Positions 49,783-63,300 of a DNA stretch of 64,000 nucleotides are shown here, piece by piece; the stretch's first letter is position 1, and every line of letters starts with the position of its first letter. A model generated the notes under the pieces. It worked only from the letters and a program-made list of their open reading frames with translations, was not told where the DNA came from and searched no databases. This DNA is from Orthonyx spaldingii (taxonomy: Eukaryota > Chordata > Aves > Passeriformes > Orthonychidae). The stretch lies in NCBI GenBank assembly GCA_013397795.1, contig VZTJ01005971.1:231351-295350 (forward strand), in the 5' to 3' direction. The translations under genes and the position numbers were made by a program.

Positions 49783-49910
49783 AATCATAGAATCACAGAA
49801 TTGTTTAGATTGGAAAAGACCTTTAAGATCACTGAGTCTTAACATTAACCTACCACTGTCACAACTACCACTAAAGCACGTCCCTAGTTTCCTGAAGTGC
49901 CTAGGCTTGT
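49783..49910 (-). mobile_element. CR1 LINE, 3' end
   Basis: The plus strand starts AATCATAGAATCACAGAATT and continues with GGAAAAGACCTTTAAGATCA and CACCACTAAAGCACGTCCCT-like blocks. That is the reverse complement of the CR1 3' UTR with its terminal octamer repeats. About 120 bp are clear, and the inner end is diffuse. It is younger-looking than the 31.7-kb copy but still mutated. Confidence 0.9.
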
Positions 49911-52900
49911 AAAGTTCACACCAGGACATGACCTAAGGGGAATGCAAATTTCCAATTGCAGATTTGGAGAAATGTTGTTTCTTTTAACAATTCAGTAAAA
50001 GCTGAAGTCTGAAAATAGCTCTGAGTAAACATTGCTGTCATTTGCTCCCAGCTGATTTAATTGTGACTGCACTGGGTGTTTAACTGCTGAGTATATTATA
50101 AAATTTCAGAAAGGATCTGTTAAAACCCAAAAAACTTACAAATTATTGGACAATTTTTTTCCCTGAACTTTAGACTCATGGATATAAAAACCTTACATGT
50201 ATTACTTGGTAATATAATCTGCAGACAATCATTAAAATAAAATAAGAAATACAATATTCTTTATGCACTTTGGAAAGAATTCTTACATATAGGTAGCTGC
50301 AAGGATGAAGAGGGTATAATTTTACCATTAGCTTTCTGTTTTGAGCCCTGATTGCAGAACTGGCACTGCACTCAGGATAGTGGTGTCGTCCAGACCAGAG
50401 TTGCTCCCCAGATATCAAAACACAGAGAGGACTCTAGATGCTGCTTCATCACTGTGTGGAACATGTGCTGTGTGCTCTCTTCCAAACATCCTTCATGGTT
50501 GGTCTCTCCCCACTGTGCTTCCAAGGTCATGGCCCAGCAGAATTGCTGAGTGAGAGGTTCACAGAGGCTGAGGTCCAACATTCCACCAACATCAGGAGAG
50601 TTGATGGCTGAGACTGGAACACAGCCCTTAGCAACAACAGTTGTAGGCAAGACACACAAGTTTGTTTCAGTCTGAAGGCACTTGACTCATGATTGCAATC
50701 TTCCCCAGTCCTTTCCTGTTGTTTGCACTAGGAAGTTAAGTTTTGGACATACTCTGAAATGCACAGTATTACTCTGGGGCAAATTAAATATGAGCCCACA
50801 TATTCTTCAGCTAATTACTAGGATAACATTCCATATTTAAAAATATAAGAGCCCTGGGTTTTCTTAGTTTTCACAAATATTGATATTTTTTACCATTAAC
50901 CTTAGGGAAGTTCTAGCCTCAAGTTTTAAAATGTGTTCTCCTGAATTCTTCCCTCTAAAATCAAGATTAACAGCTATTCTGGCACAATTCTTTTTGTTGT
51001 TGTTTTCTTGGCAGAAGAAAAGGGAAACAGCACAAAGGTATAAGGATTAGTAGATTAATGTATTTTAATGACTGTGTACTCAGATGGAAAATGCTTATTT
51101 TGGAACTAACTCATTCTTGGTGGATCACTCAAAGTTCATGCAGCAATTAACATTAATTATTTCAAACAAGTGCTGAAAACTTTTTAATAGCAAAGTTAAT
51201 TATTGGATGGGAAAGCAATACACTGATGTAATAAATACAAGAAAACTCAAATCTAAGGGGAACGGTGCCAGCAACTAGAAGAAGAAATTGTGATCCATTG
51301 TTATAATAAGTTCTAATGTAACATCACTTTCAGACATCTTTGCTCAACTCTAGTGTCTCAAAAACCAAATTTGATATAATATGCCTATGGAGAAAATACC
51401 TAACTTGCCATGTATGTCCCGTTCTTCTCTGACTTCTGAGAGTAATATCTGACACAAAAGATATCAGAAAGATTTTTACAGATTCCCCCTTGTTATTCAC
51501 ATTAAGTGACATGAATCAGATTTCAAGTAGTAGTCTGTGCTTCAAAATGAAAATTAACTGATTCATAATAATTGTTTTCCTAAAACTTCTACTTCTTCTT
51601 TTGAAGCACTATATTGCTGAGACAAAATTTGGTTCTTTCACAAGAGGATCCAAAATAAAATATTTGATTATAAATAAATTACTGGTAACCTTTCAACATC
51701 AGTTATTGAAATTATTATATTTTGTTGATGCCTTTCTTTTCTCTACTTTGTCTATCTGGAATTACCAAATTAAAAAAAAAATTCTAAATATAGAGAGGAA
51801 AATATGAAGCAGAAATTTCTCACAACAGCTTCTAACCTACATAACTATATTTTCCTTACATTGTATAACTTAACCTAGTAGGAGTAATTAGTTCTGTGTG
51901 ATTTCCTCAATTGTTTGTCTTGTAGTTGTTTCAGCTATTTTCCAATAGTCACAGTGATTTTGAAATTTGCCCATATTTTGGTGTTTGTTGTTATGCAAAC
52001 AATTGAATATTAACCATTAAAATAGTTGATTCATTTCCAAGAAGGCTCAGAAAAGTTATATTTGGTTTTAAAATGTTATATTTGATGTTAACGTGCTCAA
52101 GGAATAGGTGTAATTACTTTTTAATAGTATCTTATTTTTAGCAAATGAGTGCAAGGTAGCCACTTCGTTTTGCTTTTGTTTTCAATTCACTCTTATAAAA
52201 GAATTAACTAGTACAACACCAATTTTCAAAGAAATTCTACATGATCAGAAACTCTATGGCCTATGCTTTTTCTGCATGCACAAAAATTAATACCAAAAAA
52301 ACTGAAACAAAGCTCACATAATTCAGTTCTGCCTTGGATTCAAAGACATTAAACTGTGAAGTTACTAATACAAAGATTTAGTAATAGTGTGGATTTCATT
52401 CTTTTTAGCTGTAGCTTTTTACATGCAGCAGAGTTTTCTCCTGTTCCTTTAATTCTTATAAAAGTTAATGAAGATAATATTTGGCTTGAATTATAGGGAG
52501 ACACAGATTTGCATATTTATTCTGATGTTAAGAGGAGAAAGGTTAAACTGGAAGTTGTGACATCACATTCTAACACTATCTGATGTAAAGTGTCCTGTAA
52601 AAAGACATTAAAAAGAAAGGGAGTAGAGGAAGTAGATACACAATTGGCAATGAAAAACAAATAAATTATCTATCTGCCTATGTCCAAGCAAACAGAATTT
52701 ACAAGCTGTACCAGAGGGACTGTTGTGAGCAGTGCAGCAGAAACCATGTCATAGCACCTGTTGTTTGACAGCAAAAACGAACAGACTGGGTGCTGACGTA
52801 GGGAGAGCTTGTAGTATAGGAGCCTTCCTGCTGAGCACGGAGAGGAAGGAGGCTTTCCAAAAAAAGTTTGGTATTCTTTCTTTTTTTTTATACTAGAAGG

Positions 52901-55900
52901 CTGACATAGAATTTTAGATGTGATTAGGATGAAATGGGCCAGAAGAAGCCCAGACTGACATATTATTGTATGGGACTAGTTTTGATGTTGTCATATTAAC
53001 TTCCGCCTGGGTTGGATTTCACAGAACACGCTTCTTTCCACGTTCCATTTAGGAAATGCAAGTATCTTGTCAGGACAGCTCCTGAGAGGTATTACTACAG
53101 AAACTGGATTTGGCTAGCTTAACCCTCACCAGGTTTCAAATACTTTACTTAGTATATGTCTAATAAAATACTTGTTCTTAATTATCTACTTAGTTCATAG
53201 ACAGTGGGTTGTTCAAGGGATGAATACAGCTTTAATTTCATTGCTCTTTTACATGACATTTATTAATATGATGTTGATTTCATTTTCCGCTTTTAAATAA
53301 AAGTGTAATTTGCATTTTTCTATAATACCTTTCTATTACCTTGTCAATGTAACATAATCTCCAAATGCCTACATCAGAAACCTTTAGATTGACATATTAT
53401 TGGATTTCCATATGGTTTTTTTACTGACATCCTTTTAACGTTGCCTTGACATGGTAATATCACATAGCATAGTTGCATTGAAATAATTTTCCATCAGTTT
53501 GACATGACATATTCTCCATGGACTTGTACTGACACTTAAAACAAATGGAGAATTACTGCTGCTATTTTGCAGAGAAAAAAAATGCTGCGCTCACAAAACA
53601 ATTTTGTTTTCACAACACAATGGTCCATTTTAATAACTGCTTTCAATTTCAGATGTCTTATTTTTTTCTTTTTTTCCCTTCTTTTTCCCTTGCTTCTATA
53701 AAAAGGTATAAAACAAAAGCAGAATTTCATCTCCGCTTATCTGAAAAGGCTTCATATATTGAAATATATTTAATTTTAAATAAAAGCAAAATACATAAAA
53801 AATACACAGTTACAACTGAGACATAAAACTACTAGAAAAGACTGTATGAAGAACTATATCAAATCCTTGCAGGTTTTTCCATAATCACATTCCTGTTACT
53901 TTCAAGTTCCAAGCTAAAACCAAGATCGTGAAACACAGACTAAAGGGAAGATAATTGGACTGAGATTATTTTTATATCTTAATGTTTGTCATTAAGATTC
54001 TTTTCATTAGTGACTCTGAGATAAGATTTGGCCATTAACAAAATTTGTCAATGGCTCAGAGTTTGAAAGTACTGTCTAAACAAATAAGGGTCAGACTATC
54101 AGCAAGAACTAGGTGACATTAAAAAAATGGGAATAAGATGACATTTAATAGCGCAAAATAAAAGCTATGTCTCTGTAAAGGTCAACAGGGATGTGTTATA
54201 AACCTCAACTGAACATAAAATCTGCTTATGTGATGTAATCATGGAAAAACCCCCAAGGCTGTATCAGGGCAACTATTTCAAATAGAAAAAAAATATGAAT
54301 ATCATTATACAGGATACTGGAATACAGGACTATATTTTTGTTGCTAATATCCAGAGAGATTAATTCTAACTGGAGGGCCATCAGAAAAGCATTACGAACA
54401 ATATTCCCAGGAGGGAGATGAAGTGTCTGTTGTACAAAGAGAGCAAAACAATTGGGCCTTTCTAAGTGCTAGCAGAGAATATGGTTTTCTCATCAAGATT
54501 CAGAGAGAATGAAATTATGTCTTTTCAGGGACATTTCATTTAGAGGACAACGATAATACAAGAACAAAGAGGTGTTTGCTGGTTATAAACATAGTTAGGC
54601 TGCTCCTTATCAAGAAACTCTCTACCTAACTAAACTTCTGTTGTTCCAAAAGTAAAGAGAGAACTATCTTTCTGTGGAGAAGTTTTAAGACCAGATGTCA
54701 ATGTGGCTAAGTGGGTTTATATACCAAAACATTTACATCACAGATGTGCAGTTTTATTAATTTTGTGATTTTCCAATCTGTGAGACAGTGCAGCAAGGAG
54801 GAAGGTTGTGTGGGTCAGTGCAGTGGTGTCAATGCTGCAGTGTATGATCCAGGGCTGTGAAGATCTGTGTTTCCTGGAGGTTAGAGATAAAATCCTGGAT
54901 CCTGAGGAATGTCATTGAGTTCCTCAACAATGTCTTTTTTGTGGCTGCCACCACTATTCTTAAGTGCCTTTAGGTATACAGTTGAGTAGAGAATAGCTTG
55001 CCATGAATTCTTACCTTCTCAAATTGCTCTCTTTTATTATGTTTTGCTGCAGACATTGTCAGTGCTCCCAATCTTCCTGTTCAGGTGAGTTCTGGACATG
55101 TTGATGTCCAGCAGACTGAGTGTGTTCTTTGTCTATATATTTCCTTAAGCACACCAAAACTACTCTGTTGTTTGCAACAGGTTTGTACCATATTTCATCT
55201 ACTTCTGTTACAGCAAAAAGTCAAAGTTCATCAGCTCATGCCAAAAGTTATGCTAGCTTCAAGTAACTCATGCTTAACTGCTACAGCAGTGGAGCCAGGC
55301 AACACAGCTGGTTTTAGTCTTGAGATTAAAATTATTATTATATGATTTCTCTCAGAGATCTTCTGCTCACCACAGATGACTGGACAATGGTCTTTTAACA
55401 GTATTAAGAACCTCTTCTCCCAAGTTCTTAATGTGGACCTGCTTTCCACACATCTTTACCAGTTTTAGTGTGAGTGTCCATGGACTGTCACATAAGCCAC
55501 AAAGCTCTGTGTTTTCTAGAGCTGGTCAGGTGCCATCAAAAGAGAATAAAAATGAGAAATTGTAAAAAAGCAATTGAGAATAGTGACGAGTATTTAATGG
55601 ATAATGGATGACAGCAGTAGTTCTCTTAGTTTATAAACACTGCCAGTTTGGTTGAGGTCAATGCTTTTGTCATTGCCTGTTGCTTATGCACTTATGAGTA
55701 AAAAATTCAGATGGATCTCCCTTTGAACACCAGCTGACGTATGTGCTTTAATGCAAACATATATGAAGTGCAATACTAGGTGACTGAGTCATGGTCCACA
55801 ATTTATGCCAGTCTGCTTCTGTTCATCAGGAATATGAGGCTGTATTTTAAGAGACAGTCCAGGAGCACATTGTCAATAATATAAATTTAAATTTAAATAG

Positions 55901-56454
55901 ACAGGTTAAGGTGAGGTTAAGGTTAGCTGATGAAACCTAGACTGTTGCTGTCTTTTTGACAAGTAATATACACATTGGAGTGCATCTACAGCTTACAAAG
56001 ACAATTTTAAGCAGTCAAGCCAAGAAGGAGAAAGGGGCATATTTAAATGCAAACCTGAACAATTCAGAGCTTTAAAACATCAGCCAAGTCTCCTTAAGCT
56101 GTTGCCTTTTCCCCAACCTGGAAATGAAACTTAAGATAATTTTAGTATAGGAGATAATATAAAAGTGGCTCTTTGTTTGGAGGCCTCCAGGGCCAGGCAT
56201 GGAGAAACGTCCACAAAAGCCCAGCCCCACAGGGGTGAATACAGTTTTATAGGTTTGGTAAATTAGTATAATTGACAAAAAAATACCAATTAGGAGCACA
56301 AGTGGTAATGCAATTCCACCGCTCAGGACAAGCCCCTTCTAAGTCTTCCCCCCCCTTGGATGGAACTGTACTTTGTTGATGAAAATGTGTCTGAAGAGCT
56401 GGTTTTCAGCCTTGGTTTCTAAGGAGAACCAAGATAGGATAGGGGCTTTGGAAC
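49911..56454. other. Non-coding AT-rich DNA, no gene recognised
   Basis: No frame exceeds 95 codons. A GC-richer block at about 50340-50660 keeps a 95-codon minus frame open (50659-50372) but matches nothing I know. A 32-bp segment at 55053-55084 is flanked by splice-like signals (see findings). No repeat family was identified. Confidence 0.55.
50340..50660. other. Unclassified GC-richer block with open minus frame
   Basis: It is richer in GC than its flanks. The minus frame 50659-50372 (95 codons) contains seven cysteines and no known motif. Overlapping plus frames are also open, as expected for GC-richer DNA. It may be a decayed retroelement or pseudogene fragment. Confidence 0.25.
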
Positions 56455-56521
56455 ATATTTTATCTTCCTGCCTAGAAAAATGCTGAAGTTAAGTTACAAT
56501 AAGAAGCTACAAAGCTACAAA
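56455..56521. repeat. 67-bp direct repeat, left copy
   Basis: All 67 bases (start ATATTTTATCTTCC, end AAGCTACAAA) recur without a mismatch at 57246-57312. The two copies bracket the LTR exactly. This is far longer than the 6-bp duplication expected for this LTR family. Confidence 0.95.
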
Positions 56522-56751
56522 CCGCCCGGCTGGTCGGCGGGTGACAATGACTCCGAGTGCCCGGTTAAGAGGCCTCCGCTGCGTGGGGGCGCGGAGCGGC
56601 GAGGCGTTTACATCGAGCCCTTGCGAGGCAGCTCTGAGAAGAGCTCTTATTCCCAAAGCCCAGGCTGGGGCTGGCAGCAGTCGATGAAGTTGTAGCGATC
56701 ACGGCGGCAGCAAAGGAGGAGAGGAGGACTCGTTTGTGGCAAAACCTTGAG

Positions 56752-56757
56752 TTTATT
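56752..56757 (-). terminator. AATAAA polyadenylation signal of LTR copy B
   Basis: AATAAA in GTGAATAAACTC on the minus strand, about 80 bp past the TATA-like box. The same position is mutated in copy A. Confidence 0.7.
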
Positions 56758-57205
56758 CACTGCCCTGGGGGGCAGGTGAACTTGCTGCGAAGGTGGGGGC
56801 CACAGAACGAGCCCCGAGGGACGGTTGCAAGGGGTTTTTAAGGGGAAGAAAAAAGGGGAGGAGAATAGGGATAAACCTATGGGAGACGTGATGGGTGATG
56901 ACAGGTAACCAATAACCGGGGAACAAAGGAGGGACAAATTTAAACTGACCAACAGGGATAACAGAACTACAGAAGCTTCTAGCTTAACATGAATATTAAA
57001 TCAACTTTATGAATATTAAAATAACTCTGAGGGAGTGGGGGAGGAGACGGAGCCTTGATGGACATAGGCTAATGGCGGGAAACTGCCTCAGCCTGCCTTC
57101 CCCTCAGGGCTCACTGTCCTGAGAGGCGTAATCTGCCCATTCTACTTGATCGTTTATCCACATCGAGAATGCAGGCTGAGTGGCGGTTTCACTCGCCAAA
57201 GGCAA

Positions 57206-57234
57206 CCCAGCCGGTGGCTCCACCACCGGCTGGG
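57206..57234. other. 12-bp perfect hairpin at the LTR 5' end
   Basis: CCCAGCCGGTGG (57206-57217) pairs perfectly with CCACCGGCTGGG (57223-57234) around a 5-base loop. The same hairpin is in copy A near 43079-43107, with one mismatch. It lies about 10 bp inside the 5' end of U3. Confidence 0.9.
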
Positions 57235-57245
57235 TGACCTCCACA

Positions 57246-57312
57246 ATATTTTATCTTCCTGCCTAGAAAAATGCTGAAGTTAAGTTACAATAAGAAGCTA
57301 CAAAGCTACAAA
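57246..57312. repeat. 67-bp direct repeat, right copy
   Basis: Identical to 56455-56521. It starts directly after the CA (plus strand) end of the LTR. Confidence 0.95.
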
Positions 57313-60300
57313 TACATGTGTAAAGAATACAGGGACTATAAAAAAGACAAGAGGTAAAAACCAATAGGCATCAAAACCATGCTGTTGTAACTGATTGAAG
57401 CAGCCTCAGAACTTTGAAATGAAGTGAGTTGACACTTCAGGATAACATTAATTTAACACATATTGGCCCAGGTGAACTAATACTGAACATAACAGAATGG
57501 CAGCATATTATATATAACTGCCAGAAAGCTGCCAGAAAGCAGTTTTTACAAAAAAATAAGTCTAAATTATTTCTTTAATTTTGGCATGCATTACAATCAC
57601 TCTTCTGCAAAGTTTTAGTTACAGTATCAGCAACTTATCATTCCAAGGACCATGGCATTACAAAAAAGGTGGTTCTGCAGAGGTTATAGAACATGAAAGG
57701 CATGCTGGTTAGATCTGGATATTGTTTTGTTAGCTTAAGCTAATTTTTGAAGTGTTTTGATAAATGAAGGTGTCATTATTATAAGGATATATTTACTATA
57801 ATTAAATTTATTATGAGCCATATAATTACAGTTTCCTTATTTATGCTTCGCAACAAAAATGATAGTAGAAACTCCAAGCAGGAAGGTTTTTCAGGATTAT
57901 TGACTTTGTCTATCCTTGAGATCTGAGGATTTTGGAAAAGAATGTCTGGCAATGGCAAAAAATGTTATAAGAATGTGGAGTAAATTGTCAAAAGGAAATT
58001 AAATATATTAAAATTTTGGTCTTGAAATAAGCACATTTTCTTTTTCATGAAGGATAACTATTGAAATGGAGGAACATGTTGAATGCTGTGCGAAAAGATA
58101 TATTGAGAGCAAGGTAAAGAACTTTTTGTCAAAATACTTCTCAATTTTTTTGATGTAAGGTTAGATTTCCAACAATTTTGCCAAGTCTGTATTGTTTATT
58201 AGGTAGAGGATTAAAGCACAAAAAAGTCCAGAGCAACCAACAGCAAAAAGCAGCTCTGACTCCTCTGACTACATGCTCTGGTAGGCCTTTACATCTTGGT
58301 GTTCCAGTTACCCACTTTCAATAAAAATTCACATCAAAATTAAACCTCATTCTTCTTGTTCTTATTTACCTTGTTACTTTGTGCTTAGAATGAGGGGTTG
58401 AGAGGTCTTAATTCTCCCTTTGACCTTTACATCTCTGAATAGGATATGTTAGCTTCAGCTTGACCACAAAGAAATTCTTTGTGATGGAGGATGGAAAGAC
58501 TTACAAGTTTCAATACGAGCATAGCCCAAATCAGTGCATGTTTTGTACTTCAGTATAAATACATATACTTTTAGATTCCACTCTAATTCTATGGAAGAAT
58601 ACTTTTTAAATCATTTTGCAGAGACAAAGAGCAGGTCTGAAACAGCAAATCATATTTTATAAAGCCCTGTTGTGCATACAGGGGTGTTTGGATCCCCCTG
58701 ATTCACATTATTGTAGCAATGTTGCAGTTTCTTGTCAATGCAGCTTCAAGTCAAACCTTTTAGAGTTGAGGGAGGGTCTACAAACCAATACCTTTTAAAT
58801 ATGGTCCTATGTGTGTGCACACCTACATATGTACACCAAGGACTGAAAACAGTATAGAACTGTGAAAAATGTTGATCCCACTTCTCTGATTAAATATTTA
58901 TGAAAGGGATACTATGCAACTATTTATTATCTGGCACACTGTTTCTCTGCATGTGCCTTAATGCTCTGTAGGTCTTCTGCTAGTGGAAGCAAGCATAGGT
59001 ACATATTCAAATATTTGCTCTTAAATCTATTATGTATGGAGACTTTCGTGTTTTACAGGTGGCTTATTTTTTACAAATTGTCTAAAATATAGAGTGGATT
59101 ACTGAATGGGCTAGCAGTCAGCAGAGATCAGATGATCTCAGATGTAAAAAAGTAGTAACAAAAATAACCAGACACACACATGATTGTACAGTTAATCCTT
59201 ACCATCTATTGAAATCAGATTATATATAAATACAATATCTAGATTTTATTAGGGTGTTTTCCATGTATTGTAATTTCATTATCAACATGCTAGTCAATAA
59301 TACATTTTGAAGTGAAAAGGGAAAAAAATTTACCATATTTTAACTATATTTCTTTTATGATCATGTTTTCGTGACCATGGAGTTTAAAGGATGGAGACAG
59401 AGAGAAAGGGAAACAACAAACTGCTAAAGTCAACGAGAAGACAGAAATCACATGAAGTTCCACTTCTAGTTCACACCATTCTGCCAACAAGCGTCATTTG
59501 TTGCAGGTGTAGCACATAGAAGATGAGTTACAATAACCACCACAGAAAATAAGGCAATTAGCCAATTATCCAGAAACTAGATTTCTCTTCTTAACTCTCT
59601 CTTTTAAACCTAATGTTGACCTTAGTTGTCTGACATTAATGGAATAAGTCTAGTGTCAGAGAGCTGGCCAAACTCATTCTTTAGTATCCTTCTTAGAATA
59701 CATCCATGCTGTAATTCTATTATGCAAATGGATAATTATGAATTACTACTATAAATGTAGTATAATGGCATCAGAATTATATAATTAATAATTAAGAGAT
59801 TGTTATATATTTAATAAAGGTCACATTTTCAACTCTTAATTGAATGTGAAATGTTGATTTGCAGATTAAAGGGTGTAGAGTCCCTTGTCAAAGCCCAGTA
59901 GCTGTCATATTTTCATTCCTTTCAAATATCAAATCCTCTTATGTATCCCTTTCTCTAATGACCAGAAAGAGATCCTGTCTACTTTGGTTATTTCTATTAA
60001 CCATATTTTTTCTGGATTTAGTAGTTGAAATTAGAAGTATATTTCTTTGACAGTTTTTCTTTGGAGCTTTCTACATAATTGATCTACAGTGTTGTACTTT
60101 CTTCATGGGCACATAAAGACAACCTCCTATAAATTAGGATCTTTGTAATAGCAGTGGGTACCAAACTATAAGATCATGAACCTACTAAAATATAGTTTTC
60201 CCAATACATACCATCTTTTACATTGTGCAATTTCTGGTAAAGGATTCCTTACTTTGGTGTCTTTTACAAAACACAAAGGTTTTTTTAAACAAATGTATCT

Positions 60301-63300
60301 ACAAAGTGTATATAACTGAACTGTTTTGCTGGCTACTTTTATCATGTCCCCTTCTACTCACATGAAGTCACAAATGAAAGTAGTTTAAGTAAAATTAATG
60401 TAAACCAAGAGAATATATTATCTTCATTATATCATTTATGCAAGAATTAACAACTTTTCACACCAGCTGCAATTGTCAATATGATTTCTATAGTACAGAC
60501 TTACTTCATTTACCAAAGCATTGACACCTGGTGCTACTTGAAACACACTTGTACCATAAACTCTGCATAGGACCAGCAAACACAATCGAGAATTTACAAA
60601 TGACCTTTGTCTACTCAGTACAGCTCAGCAGCTAGAGGTCAGACATGATGCTCTGGAACATGACAAATGGCATTAGGTGCTTTTATTTATGCAAATTAAT
60701 TGACACTGTTCTTCTATCCCTGCACAGACCAAGCTTCTGAAGCCAAGACCCACTACTTAAACTTGAAAGTTGCCATATAAGAATGCATAGTACGCTACAA
60801 TTTTTTTTCCAAGCTACACTGTTGATTTTATTATTTTTATGTCCCCGTGCAAATATAGCATGTGTCTATGACTCTTCAATTCTAACTTTAATACGTAATT
60901 CAGTTATATCTTTTGAAAATACTGGGTTTAGAGTATTATGTGAAATCTGTGTCATTCCATGTTGTATCCTGTCTTCCTTTTATTACGAAGTTCAGAAATT
61001 AAATCATGCTGCTGCTGCAGGATCTGCATATATGGAATAAAACTTCACTAGCAACGTCAAATACTCTGGAAATGTATGGAGGAATTACCACTGTAAAACA
61101 ATCCAATTTTATTTTAGTCATAGGTTTAAGACTCTCACTGTCATTTTCAGACCATTCGTCTCCTGCACTCATTTTGTCACAAAAGAAAGCAACATGGATA
61201 TGCATCTACAGTCATTATTGAATTGAAATATTCCAAGCTATGAAAATGTCTGCTGATAAAAGCAGAAGCTATTGAACAGACAGGTCAATGTAATGTGTTT
61301 ATAGCTTTCACTACGCTTTTTAAACTTTGGTAGGAAATCAAAATAAAACCGACAGTCATTATCTAGGTAACACCAACCTACCCATTAGGAGGACAGCAAA
61401 ATATTTTATCACCTTTAGGACTAGTAAGAAAATTTATGGTAGGTCATCAGTCTGACACATGACGATTGACGTATGGTAAACTGCTAAACTACCAAAATTC
61501 AGCAAGTACCTGGAACTTTAATGCAACCAGATTTTATGGACTGTTAAGAAGACAGATATAAACATACACGATTTTGATCACCTTATTAAGGCTGAAAGCC
61601 GGAAAAATCTAATTGAGAATATATTTTGTCTACAGGCTCAAACCACTTAGATGAAACATGAAGTATAGCATAATAACACTCAATGCCAATTAAAGCTCCA
61701 AGTCACCAAAACCACTTTAAACAGTATTAGGAGCAGTGAAAGCAGAATAATATTTTTACTGCAATTTCTTTATGGAATATTTATGGCAAGATGATCCTAC
61801 ACAAAATAAAAAATGCAAGTGACAAGGAAAAATCTTTTCTTGCATTATAATATGCTAAGAAACCAATAACTGACTGGTTTTTTAAAACAAGAGCATTTAA
61901 TCCAGATTTATATTTCTGTTGACAGTATGCAAATACACTAAATCATGTTTCTTTATGTAAAACATGAATAGATTTTCTTAAAATTTTGAGTGTTGCTTTT
62001 ACAAAGTAAATAAAACTATGGCAAAGCATGGAAAGAAGTTAAAGAGGTGATGACAGGAAAGAATATTTGATCTTGTTTAATCTAATAATGTAGCATAACT
62101 TCAGCCCACTTGCAAATATTCTGATTTTTTTAATAGAATACAAATAAGAATCCTTGGAGAAGATTGGTAGGCATGGGGGGACAAAAATTTTCTATGAACT
62201 TCTACCAAGATGAAAGTGCTGCTTGAAAATATGAACAGACCAAAAGAATTAAGGAAAAAAAATATTCCTCCAAATATTAATGCTCTCTTTTCTTTGCAGA
62301 AAGCATTTAAAAATAATTAGGTGGCTTGCCTGCAGCACAATCTGTAGGATGGCTTACTGCAACCCAAAGCAGAAAGCTATCTTTCAAAATAGACCACCAA
62401 TGCACTTCATTTTCCAAATAATTACCAGGAACTGCCAAGAAGTGTAGCTTATCATTGAAACAGCAAATGCTTCCCAAAGAAAACATTTCAGTACAAAATA
62501 GAATATGCATGTGAAGTGGAAAGGAAGGAGGACGACTGTTGTATCAGTTGGGGCTTTGCCTGAATATCTCAGACAGAAAATCTTTAACTGGTGTATTTAT
62601 GTGAGTGGGTCAAGTATTCTCCTAGCAAAGAAATTATTCTGCCATCTAGTAGACCAGGGTCCTGTGAGATTCATGTGTGTGCCTTATTTATATTACTTGA
62701 AGTTATACAATTTTCTTCTCTAAAAAATCTATTGGGCTAAGAGCAGAGCAACAGAAAAGCTGAGCTTCCCCACAGGATTTCTCTGAGGAATATTTGTGGA
62801 AGTATTGAGAGGCCTGAATGGCTGACGTGGGGCTCCCAAACATTAGTTCACAGGTGTTGGCAGAAGAAAAAGAGGAATACCTTGACAAATTAAAGTGCAT
62901 ATAGAGAATAAGAAGGCTTTGAGAAATTACAAAACAAGGTAAGTCTGAATGTCACAGGAACAGGAAAAATATAAAAGAATTGGGTATTATGAATAGCATA
63001 AAAGTTCTTATACATTAAATAAATTTTTCCATGCTATGTACAAAATCATATTAATTCTTTTACAACTAAACTGACTCTGTCACCTTCATTTTCTGAATCA
63101 TCTCCCAATGATTTCCAGTTATTTTATTTTCTGTTAGCATAACTACATGGATCCCTATGACTAAAGCTAAATAAAATGTACATTTTTGGCATTGAAAACA
63201 TTTGTTAGATTACTATTCATTTTCTTACTTTATTTCTTCAAGTTATTTTCTTTATTGCTATTCATTTTACTGCTTTGTCTCTTCAAGTTATTTTCTTTGG

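Larger units (their letters stand above)
56522..57245 (-). mobile_element. Solo LTR, ERVK-like, copy B, 3'-truncated, between 67-bp direct repeats
   Basis: It is homologous along its whole length to the LTR at 42372-43117, in the same minus orientation. In minus order: the intact 5' terminus TGTGGAGGTCACC at 57245, a 12-bp hairpin, the CATGAATATTAAA pair, a TATA-like TTAAAAA (56841-56835), then an intact AATAAA (56757-56752). It stops at CCGGGCGG (56522), where copy A continues for about 18 more bases to its CA end. Truncation plus the 67-bp flanking repeats suggests a non-standard origin: aberrant integration, capture during break repair, or an assembly error. Divergence from copy A is substantial, so they are not products of one recent duplication. 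Confidence 0.9.

Noticed and set aside
56522..57245. Segmental duplication of the 42.4-kb LTR with its surroundings
   Set aside because: Homology stops at the LTR ends, flanks differ, and copy divergence is high. Separate insertions fit better.
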